Assembly (NCBI GenBank): GCA_002501065.1
Contig: DLRK01000017.1
Span: 1-48,097 of the forward strand
Origin: Akkermansiaceae bacterium UBA7890
GTDB taxonomy: Bacteria; Verrucomicrobiota; Verrucomicrobiia; Verrucomicrobiales; Akkermansiaceae
Length of the DNA: 48,097 bases
Reading direction: 5' to 3'
Shown here: piece by piece, positions 35,001 through 40,885 of the stretch
How the letters are laid out: every line of letters begins with the position of its first letter
How positions within the stretch are numbered: position 1 is the first letter of the stretch
Notes under the pieces: generated by a model
Told to the model about the DNA's origin: nothing
The model's input: only the letters and a program-made list of their open reading frames with translations
Database searches by the model: none
Translations under genes and position numbers: made by a program

Positions 35001-35680
35001 CTCTCGAGCTTTCCCGAGAAGGGATAGTAATCGTTGTCGTCGCGATAGGCGCCGATCGTAAAGAATGGAGATTCGGGTTGGAGAATGCGTCCGCTTTGTC
35101 CGGTGTGCTGCGAACTCAATTGTCCGTCGACATAAAGGCGCATCTCGTTGCCGTCGTAGCTTGCCGCCACGTGGTACCATGCTCCCGTGACAAAATTCCC
35201 GGATGCCCGCAGGTAAGTGATGCGCGCCGGCTTCTCCGCCACCAGGCCGAAATAGAATTGGTTGTCCCCGTAACCGAGAATCCAACCGCGCTCATGGCTG
35301 CCGGTGTCGTGCACCGCGCCCAGGATGCCGCCCCACTCGATGGATCGATCGATCTGAACCCACGCCTCCACCGTCATCGCCTTGGTCGGCAGTTGCGTCT
35401 CCTCGATGTCCTGCGAGAGAAGGATACCACCGACCTTCAGATTCCGAGCAGAGGGAAGAAGCCGCATGAACTGGAGTTCGCCCTCCCGCTCGAGTCGATA
35501 CTCTCCGATCATCTCACCACGGAGGTTCCCGACCGCAGCGCGCAGTTTTCCGCCCTGTACGCTGCCGGGCGCGAACCGCCACTCATGGATGGGGCCCTCT
35601 TGCCCAAGTGCGCCCAGGGAGGTCGCAAGAAACAGCCCAAGAATCCGCGGGCATCTTGCGAAGAGGAGTGGAGGATTCAT
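32075..35680 (-). CDS. Secreted LamG / PQQ-propeller / methyltransferase-like fusion protein
   Basis: 1201 residues with a signal (PRILGLFLATSLGALG). Residues about 95-245 form a concanavalin-like LamG domain (AMTVEAWVQIDR, WYHVAASYDGNEMRLYVDGQ, GKLERITLWHRALPAEEL). A first PQQ-like propeller spans about 270-600 (LRCLDATTGKEQWSF, YCLDARSGALRWKA). From about 612 a Rossmann-like stretch follows: YILVVGIKDGALINELA, then KVVGVDRDTSRVAALRRKM. This resembles a class-I SAM methyltransferase, but with motif I degenerate. Its end (LQRLLRPYDGIAAL) leads into a second propeller (FGIDAFNGTILWEQQ, ALALDSGRPLWRKP, VYELATGKPLFTF) to the C-terminus. A methyltransferase fold in an exported protein would have no SAM, so a structural or vestigial role is likely. 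The ATG at 35680 is the only sensible start. Confidence 0.88.
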   Translation of the reverse strand: MNPPLLFARCPRILGLFLATSLGALGQEGPIHEWRFAPGSVQGGKLRAAVGNLRGEMIGEYRLEREGELQFMRLLPSARNLKVGGILLSQDIEETQLPTKAMTVEAWVQIDRSIEWGGILGAVHDTGSHERGWILGYGDNQFYFGLVAEKPARITYLRASGNFVTGAWYHVAASYDGNEMRLYVDGQLSSQHTGQSGRILQPESPFFTIGAYRDDNDYYPFSGKLERITLWHRALPAEELAKRFAKRKNEFPGIEETVVARTGGPSDWTTWMGDNARSGRAGEALPALSQEASWVHIPSRKPAPAWPETALSDYWRNRLTPEVPRVTFDWIHSVVVSDGRLFYGSSADDSLRCLDATTGKEQWSFIAGGPIRLAPTVMKNTVLFGCDDGAVYCLDARSGALRWKARPPSARDERLPGNGRLISLWPVRTGVLVKDDAAYFGAGLFPAEGCWQCAVDIRTGRILSEKPVSISPQGYLTERDGKVVASTGRAPGGGAFATISKHRQQKSDASARAVPIKGYPHASVVAGGVTYAGGSRSVAGFDETGKKIWETEVDGPARSLAAAAGRLFVSTESGRIYSFSSESHSRAEVSPVPAPPTTKSTKVGQYLVKILPRNRGYILVVGIKDGALINELALSTAMKVVGVDRDTSRVAALRRKMETKNWRNLTRPSIQHVNDYEKLPYVDGIFNLVTSEHRSLRLPGAELQRLLRPYDGIAALNNQIHRAREVPAAGGWTHIYGDPGNSASSGGDRLPDGPLRPQWFGAPGPHHMVDRHLRAPPPLAANGFLFVPGREYLFGIDAFNGTILWEQQIENFTRVAVLRDGGNLALAKDNSLYAAAGPDCLEIDANTGNRLRKFSVDSESQEWGYLAIGGVNDELLIGSASPTGAIRRKLATVSIFSGAYGDRQRIVCSESLFALARKSGTRQWDYRPRGMIFNPSLCIHSGRIFFLESNDPQTLVAPGSHDGDRSDTVASGKARRVAGRWHYSDLIESKGATIVALALDSGRPLWRKPLEMQSGIQTLFLSCAADQLVVVDSRNGPVSGKDGRVTLHYDTQVYDPANGQRRWQHTFDTGRGKDLTHGEQDLHPVITGEMLIVEPQVYELATGKPLFTFRRSGGGGCGALSASASRLYYRASHPTTFDLQDRKQQKIANVSRPGCWINMIPASGLLLIPEGSSGCICSYPIQASMAFRPGRVVGSGEKSGR

Positions 35681-36150
35681 ATTATCAGGCGGGGGATCTC
35701 CCTCGCTTCTTACCCGCTCTTAACAGATTTCCTTCCGTTTCGCACGGAAATGGAGCGTTTCTTCCCTCGTGACTGAAAGGTAATTCGCTTTTCCGACAAG
35801 GATCCGGAACGGATCGACAGGCCGAGGTGAGCGGGGACTGATGGATTAGCGTGCATGGCAGTTGAAACGGATCGAGTTGGCGTGGAATCGCGATCCAGTT
35901 CGGGTCTCTTCAGGACCGGGTTTGCAGGGTTGCTAAGATCTCTGTCCCTGATCATCAGGCAGAATGAGGATGAGATTGGGTGACCGGCCCTGAAGCGAAA
36001 TGACAGAATCACCAGACAAATGTGAATCCAGCTCAGCGTAGACAGGCGGCCCATCCGCTCCAAGGGTTGGTCATTTTGAATAAGTCGTATTTTCGGCCTT
36101 GGCAGCCGGACAACAATCATGAATACGATTCTGCCGAATACTTGAAAAGA
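35681..36150 (+). other. Divergent intergenic region with RPT-B
   Basis: 470 bases between the minus-strand LamG/PQQ gene and the plus-strand receptor channel. It contains RPT-B copy 1. A weak promoter-like pair (TTGGTC at 36067, TATTTT at 36088) lies upstream of the channel gene. The channel frame stays open to 36022, but that part lacks protein-like character. Confidence 0.45.
35773..35834 (+). repeat. RPT-B copy 1
   Basis: CTGAAAGGTAATTCGCTTTT followed by a tract holding the inverted repeat GATCCG-GAA-CGGATC and ending GGTGAGCGG. Its last 38 bases differ from copy 2 at one position. Confidence 0.8.
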
Positions 36151-37260
36151 ATGCCGCAACATTTCCCCGTGCTCATCCTCCTGGCCTTCCTGACTCTTGC
36201 GCAGGAACTCACGCATGCACAGGAAGCGGAAGAGCAGAAACCACTTAGAGTCCTCACCAAGTCGGCTCCCCCATTTGTCTTTGATGACGAGATCCTTCGA
36301 GGATTCTCAGTTGAGTTCTGGAGGGAAATTGAAACCAAACTGGATTTGACAAGTGATTACGAGATCGCCGAAACCGTGCCAGAGATGCTGTCGTCGGTAG
36401 CGGATGGACAATACGACGTCGGAATCGGTGCTATCAGCGTTCTTCCGAGTCGCTACGACCTGGTCGAATTTTCGCATCCCATATTCAATTCGGGACTCCA
36501 ACTAATGGTTGTATCGAACAGCCAAAACTCCGGCTTGAACCGGGATGCCGGATGGCGAACCCTCGCCAAGGTAATCAACTGGAAAATCATTAGGACCGCC
36601 CTCGTCGTTCTCGTTCTGCTCCTCGCCGCCTCCCATTTGATCTGGCTTTGTGAAAGAAAGATCAATCGCGATGATTTTCCCGGCGGCTACCGGCACGGAA
36701 TCAGCGAAGCGATCTGGTGGTCGCTCGCCACCCTCATAAGCGGCGGTTGTGAAAACAAGGCCCCCGTTGGAATTGCCGGGCGCCTCATTGCCATTCTCTG
36801 GATGCTGGCCGGCATCGGAATTATCGCTGTCATCACTGCCGTTCTTACATCCTCTCTGACCGTCAGTTCATTAAACGCCGAAGTTAGCGACTTGAGCGAA
36901 TTGCGTTCGGAGCAGGTGGGAGTGATCAGCGGCACGGCTGGTGAAAAGGTTCTCCTGAAAATGGGGTACCGTATCCGTGGATACCGAAATCTCGATGAAG
37001 CTGCTGCTGCTCTTGCAGAAGGACAGGTTCGCGGGGTTGTTCATGACAGCCCCCTGCTGAAGTTCTATGCCCAGAATAACGCCGCCACTTCCTTCGCCGT
37101 TGTGGGTTCCCTTTTTGCGCCGGACGACTACGCCTTCATCTTTCCGCGCCAAAGCAATCTGCGTGTGGATGTAAACAAGACCATCATCGAACTGATGAGA
37201 TCGGGGCGACTTGAGAGAATTAAGGAAACCTGGTTCGGTATTGATCTCGGGACAAACTGA
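36151..37260 (+). CDS. Bacterial ionotropic glutamate receptor-like channel (GluR0 type) with non-canonical filter
   Basis: 369 residues from the ATG at 36151, which opens a signal peptide (MPQHFPVLILLAFLTLAQE). A periplasmic amino-acid-binding domain is split by a pore. S1 (about 30-140) has RVLTKSAPPFVF and the ligand-carboxylate arginine in LPSRYDLVEFSHPIF (Arg101). M1 is near 146-166. The pore helix is EAIWWSLATLI. M2 is near 209-232 (LIAILWMLAGIGIIAVITAV). S2 carries the ligand-amine aspartate in GVVHDSPLL (Asp299). The topology is that of prokaryotic iGluRs, normally potassium channels with TVGYGD. Here the aligned filter is SGGCEN (residues 197-202) followed by KAP, so both TVGYG backbone glycines are not kept and ion selectivity is open. 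The ligand is probably an amino acid. AAAAG precedes the ATG. Confidence 0.88.
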   Translation: MPQHFPVLILLAFLTLAQELTHAQEAEEQKPLRVLTKSAPPFVFDDEILRGFSVEFWREIETKLDLTSDYEIAETVPEMLSSVADGQYDVGIGAISVLPSRYDLVEFSHPIFNSGLQLMVVSNSQNSGLNRDAGWRTLAKVINWKIIRTALVVLVLLLAASHLIWLCERKINRDDFPGGYRHGISEAIWWSLATLISGGCENKAPVGIAGRLIAILWMLAGIGIIAVITAVLTSSLTVSSLNAEVSDLSELRSEQVGVISGTAGEKVLLKMGYRIRGYRNLDEAAAALAEGQVRGVVHDSPLLKFYAQNNAATSFAVVGSLFAPDDYAFIFPRQSNLRVDVNKTIIELMRSGRLERIKETWFGIDLGTN

Positions 37261-37304
37261 ATTTGGTTCATCGCAATACCAGCAGCCAGCAACCGGATCC
37301 TGCC

Positions 37305-37366
37305 ATTGAAAGGAATTCGATTTTTTGCCAAGGATCCGGAACGGATCGACAGGCCGGGGTGAGCGG
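37305..37366 (+). repeat. RPT-B copy 2
   Basis: TTGAAAGGAATTCGATTTTT, then the GATCCG-GAA-CGGATC inverted repeat and GGGGTGAGCGG. It is almost identical to copy 1 over its right 38 bases. Confidence 0.8.
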
Positions 37367-37592
37367 TATTTTCATTGCGCACCTCCTGATTCGTCCGGAT
37401 TTCACAGAGAGATAGCAGGAAGCAAATGCAACCGCCGCGAAGCCGTTTCAACACTCGGGTTTCGCCTGGGGCAACGGGCTCAATGGCCTGCGCTCCGATC
37501 TGCATGAGACTGTAGGAAGACGGGATGCCTGTCGTGACCGGATTGCGCCAGAACGATGAGAGGCCGCTTGCCTTTTGCGCGTGAGTGACAGA

Positions 37593-37617
37593 TCAAACGT
37601 GATCACAAACGGTTTGA
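37593..37617 (+). promoter_or_regulatory. Possible operator upstream of the second sulfatase
   Basis: TCAAAC (37593-37598) and GTTTGA (37612-37617) form inverted arms around the palindrome GTGATCAC (37599-37606); CAAACG is also directly repeated. It ends 13 bases before the ATG, where a repressor could block initiation. Confidence 0.3.
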
Positions 37618-37630
37618 GCCATGCTTCGAC

Positions 37631-39199
37631 ATGAATAAAATCACCACGCTAATCCTGGGTTCCGCCGGGAGCATCGCCTTATCTGTCTCTGCTTCTGCCA
37701 CGGCGATCCCGGTGCCGGATACTGTCGTCCCGAAAAGGATCGAGGGAGGCAAGCCTCGGAATGTAGTTTTCATCCTCTCAGACGATCATCGATACGACGC
37801 GATGAGTTTCATGGGGCATCCTTTCGCGAAGACCCCGCATATGGATGCGATGGCGCGTAACGGGATTCATCTTAAGAACGCCTTCGTCAGCACGTCGCTC
37901 TGTTCGCCCAGTCGCGCTTCGATCCTCACCGGGCTCTACACCTTTCGTCACCGTGTGATCGACAACCAGCGACCCGTTCCTGGGGGGACCATCTTCTTCC
38001 CACAGTATCTCCAGAAGGCAGGCTACTCCACTGCGTTCGTCGGTAAGTGGCACATGGGACATGCCTGCGATGATCCGCGTCCTGGTTTCGATCATTGGGT
38101 GAGCTTCAAAGGCCAGGGAAGATACTATCCGCCCAACGAAAGCTATACCATCAATGTGAACGGCACACGGGTGAAGCAGGACGGTTACATCACGACTTTG
38201 CTCACGCGTTACGCAATCGAGTTTCTCAAGCAGCAGACCGATCGCAAAAAGCCGTTCTTTCTCTTCCTCTCCCACAAGGCGGTGCATGGGCCCTTCACAC
38301 CTGAGCCCAAATACAAAGGCTCCCTGGACAGGGAACCCTTCACTCTCCCGGTTTCCAGCGTTCTGCAGACCAATAATCACGCCAACCGCCCCCGCTGGTT
38401 GCTTGACCAACGCAACAGTTGGCACGGCATGGATTTTCCTCTGCACACCGGACGTGGTGTCGAGGCGTTCTACAAGAGTTACTGTGAGGCCTTGCGTTCG
38501 GTCGATGACAGTATCGGTGCTGTCACGGAGCAACTGAAGAAAATGGGCATTCACGACGAGACCGTGATCATCTACATGGGAGACAACGGTTACATGTTCG
38601 GCGAGCACGGCCTGATCGACAAGCGCGTTGCCTACGAGACGTCCAGTCGTGTGCCCATGCTGATGCAGTGCCCCGATCTGATCAGAGCGGGTTCGGTCGT
38701 TGACGAAGTGGTTGCCAATATCGATATCGCGCCCACGGTAATGGAAGCAATGGGCCTGCAAAAACCGCCACATATGGATGGCCGGAGCTTTCTCCCCCTG
38801 ACCCGTGGTGAGGCAATGGCCTGGCGCGCCTACTTTCTGTATGCCTACTACTGGGAGCAGAACTATCCCCAGACACCAACCCACTTTTCGCTGCGAGGCG
38901 ACCAGTATAAATACACCACTTACTACGGCGTCTGGGATACGGATGAATTGTTTGACATCCGGGCCGATCCCATGGAGCAGAAGAACCTGATTCACGATCC
39001 GGCCTTCGCGAAAACAAAAATTGAGATGCAGAAGCGACTTTACGAAATGATGGAGGAACTGGGGGGGATGCAGATCCCGATGAATCCGCCCCGTGGGCGA
39101 CAGCAGAACAAGCGACTCCGTGATCGGGGTGGGCGCCAGGCCTCTGATTTTCCAGAAGCGCTCATTGTGGAGGAACCACTGCGAAAGGAACTCAAGTGA
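37631..39199 (+). CDS. Type I sulfatase, N-acetylglucosamine-6-sulfatase/heparan-sulfatase-like
   Basis: 522 residues with a signal peptide (MNKITTLILGSAGSIALSVS). RNVVFILSDDHRYDAMSF provides the calcium-binding aspartates. The formylglycine signature is CSPSRASILTGLYTFRH (C-x-P-S-R). VGKWHMGH, SHKAVHGPF and YMGDNGYMFGEHGLIDKR complete the active site; the last, with GEHGLxDK, is typical of the glucosamine-6-sulfatase/iduronate-sulfatase side of the family. The C-terminal TDELFDIRADPMEQKNL is the usual closing strand. The length is normal. It should act in the periplasm or outside the cell on sulfated polysaccharide, after conversion of the cysteine by an anaerobic or aerobic maturase not present in this window. 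It converges on the M23-like gene. Confidence 0.92.
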   Translation: MNKITTLILGSAGSIALSVSASATAIPVPDTVVPKRIEGGKPRNVVFILSDDHRYDAMSFMGHPFAKTPHMDAMARNGIHLKNAFVSTSLCSPSRASILTGLYTFRHRVIDNQRPVPGGTIFFPQYLQKAGYSTAFVGKWHMGHACDDPRPGFDHWVSFKGQGRYYPPNESYTINVNGTRVKQDGYITTLLTRYAIEFLKQQTDRKKPFFLFLSHKAVHGPFTPEPKYKGSLDREPFTLPVSSVLQTNNHANRPRWLLDQRNSWHGMDFPLHTGRGVEAFYKSYCEALRSVDDSIGAVTEQLKKMGIHDETVIIYMGDNGYMFGEHGLIDKRVAYETSSRVPMLMQCPDLIRAGSVVDEVVANIDIAPTVMEAMGLQKPPHMDGRSFLPLTRGEAMAWRAYFLYAYYWEQNYPQTPTHFSLRGDQYKYTTYYGVWDTDELFDIRADPMEQKNLIHDPAFAKTKIEMQKRLYEMMEELGGMQIPMNPPRGRQQNKRLRDRGGRQASDFPEALIVEEPLRKELK

Positions 39200-39281
39200 C
39201 GCTGAAAATGGACAGAACCTCCGGGTGGGCTCTTACGGGGAGCAAAACCAGCAGGAAATCTCCGGAGAAGAACGGCGCGCG

Positions 39282-39340
39282 ACCATTTTTCTCCACCTTG
39301 CTATATCAGCGTGCGGAAAAATGGTGAGGGGAGGGGGACT
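39282..39340 (+). repeat. RPT-A copy 11 (between convergent genes)
   Basis: Divergent core TATCAGCGTGCG flanked by perfect ten-base arms ACCATTTTTC (39282-39291) and GAAAAATGGT (39316-39325). The arms bear no resemblance to those of other copies. It lies between the sulfatase and the convergent M23-like gene and may serve as a terminator. Confidence 0.6.
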
Positions 39341-39390
39341 GCTCGACCCTGAACCGGCAGGAGGCGGCGTTGCCTGCTGAATGCGAATCT

Positions 39391-40359
39391 TTAAGGCTCA
39401 CTTAGATAGAACTTATTATTTAATGAGCCATATCCTCCATCTGGATGCATTGTCTCTCCCTCATCCAGGTAAAATTCCTCGCCATTGCAGTTGAGGGGAT
39501 CATTGTCACGATCTTCGGCGCTTATTATTACATCTTCTCTGTTTTGTAATCCTCGTGTCTGATAGGCGCTAAACAGGCTGTCGGTCATCACATCGAAATA
39601 TGAGATCAACCGCTTCCTGGGACTTCCATTATGCAGTGTGAAGATCCTGACAGCGATATCGGAAATAGTTGAATTGCCAGCGTGAGTGCCAATGTGTTCA
39701 CCAGCGCTGACCTTATATCCTTTCATGATTTTTGGCAGGATGCCCACATGGAAAATAATAAATTGGTACGCAGGATTCTGCGAAGACTGTATCGTGACTC
39801 TCGTGCCATTTGAATCACTTAGGTCGATAATTGTTCCGCTGACTGGGGAGTATATGTTTATGCTTGTCCAATTCGAAACGCTTGAATGGGGGTGAAAGTA
39901 ATGCTTCATGCTTCTGCACTCTTCGTAGTCATCTGAATAGTCATGTCCGGCGCCAGAACGGAATCGTGAAATATATTCGATTTTTTCCAGCTCTATATAA
40001 TCATGACTGACAAATTGAGGGACAATTTCTGTATAGGGGATCCAGGAGCCAATTATTGACTCAGAAACTTTTGTCCTGAAAAACAGCTTAGGATATTGCT
40101 GGCTTAATAGAAGAATGGGAATCTCAAAAGATCCATGTGTTCCAGCTTCATGAACAATCATTCCAGTTGCCTCAGCATCATGCCAGCTATTGGTTTCCAA
40201 TGCTTCACTGTAATCCAGGCCAACAAAAAGATTAGCTTTTGAATTGGAGTATGAAATATTGCTGTAGTTTATGTCAGTTATATCTGTTCTCAGTTCTTGT
40301 GATTCTGAAAATATAGAAGACAAGACGAGAAGCAGGCAAACCGTGAATTTGATTCCCAT
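39391..40359 (-). CDS. M23-peptidase-like secreted protein, probably inactive, A+T-rich
   Basis: 322 residues from the ATG at 40359. The ATG six bases earlier and a GTG at 40398 are in frame, but AGAGG stands eight bases before 40359 and the signal peptide starts there (MGIKFTVCLLLVLSSIF). The C-terminal half resembles a LytM/M23 fold: SGAGHDYSDD offers the HxxxD pair, INIYSPVSGTIIDLS is the first strand pair, and FHVGILPKIMKGYKVSAGEHIG matches the HLSKxxVKxGxxVxxGxxIG run. Where the family has HxH the sequence reads ISDIAVRI, so a zinc ligand is missing and hydrolase activity is unlikely. A+T content and codon use differ visibly from all neighbours, and it has its own strong promoter, suggesting recent acquisition. 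It might bind cell wall. Confidence 0.8.
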   Translation of the reverse strand: MGIKFTVCLLLVLSSIFSESQELRTDITDINYSNISYSNSKANLFVGLDYSEALETNSWHDAEATGMIVHEAGTHGSFEIPILLLSQQYPKLFFRTKVSESIIGSWIPYTEIVPQFVSHDYIELEKIEYISRFRSGAGHDYSDDYEECRSMKHYFHPHSSVSNWTSINIYSPVSGTIIDLSDSNGTRVTIQSSQNPAYQFIIFHVGILPKIMKGYKVSAGEHIGTHAGNSTISDIAVRIFTLHNGSPRKRLISYFDVMTDSLFSAYQTRGLQNREDVIISAEDRDNDPLNCNGEEFYLDEGETMHPDGGYGSLNNKFYLSEP

Positions 40360-40386
40360 ATTCATCACCTCTTTCTCTTGCTTGGA

Positions 40387-40415
40387 AATATATTGCACCG
40401 TGACGAATCCGGCAA
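40387..40415 (-). promoter_or_regulatory. Sigma-70-like promoter of the M23-like gene
   Basis: On the minus strand TTGCCG (40415-40410), a 17-base spacer and TATATT (40392-40387). Transcription would start near 40380, giving a leader of about 20 bases with an AGAGG ribosome-binding site. It is the best promoter match in the window. Confidence 0.5.
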
Positions 40416-40885
40416 GGATTCTTGGCCCTTCTCAAAGGGGTGGAACTGTTGGTGGCGATTACCGAAATGGAGATTTCCGCCCTGTTGGTGGTCCAACCGA
40501 GCCCTGCTCATGAGCTCGTGTGACGAGGCGTGTAACCTCACCGTGCGTCCTGTTCCCCGGTCGCGGGGACAAGGGCAAACCTGCCAGCGAATCGACTGCT
40601 GAATTGTCGGATCTCGAGATCACTGCGGAGCCTGCTATGGTCATGTCGCGAGGGCCGCGCCCCTGGATTGCTGTATCATGGTGCGGCAGTCGACAGCAGG
40701 GATGCCGCCGGTGGTCGCAGCAGGGGAGAGTGAATCGTCGAAGGAACGTGGATTTGTGGTTATCCCGGATCATGAACGGCCTTGTCTTTCGCAAACCAGA
40801 GTCGCGCCAAGGACTCGACATCGTCCAGGAGAGGAGAAGGTTGCAGAATAATTGCCTCAACAGTCTTTCCTTGAAAGCGCTCGAT
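40399..40885. other. Gene-free gap
   Basis: 487 bases between two minus-strand genes. Open frames exist on both strands (40520-40897 plus, 40459-40989 minus), but neither has a recognisable domain, signal peptide or ribosome-binding site. Apart from the promoter at its left end I see nothing definite. Confidence 0.45.

Larger units (their letters stand above)
37261..37630 (+). other. Intergenic region with RPT-B and a possible operator
   Basis: 370 bases with no gene. RPT-B copy 2 is at 37305-37366 and the palindromic cluster at 37593-37617 is just before the sulfatase start. Nothing protein-like was seen in between on either strand. Confidence 0.45.

Noticed and set aside
34793..35776. Plus-strand open frame of 327 codons opposite the LamG/PQQ gene
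   Set aside because: It is antisense to a gene with clear domains and has no recognisable motif, signal or ribosome-binding site; long antisense frames are expected in GC-rich DNA.
36022..36150. 43-codon N-terminal extension of the receptor channel
   Set aside because: It would place a charged stretch before a clean signal peptide; the ATG at 36151 follows a purine-rich AAAAG.
37778..38995. Minus-strand open frame of 405 codons opposite the second sulfatase
   Set aside because: The plus strand carries a complete sulfatase active site; the antisense product has no domain.
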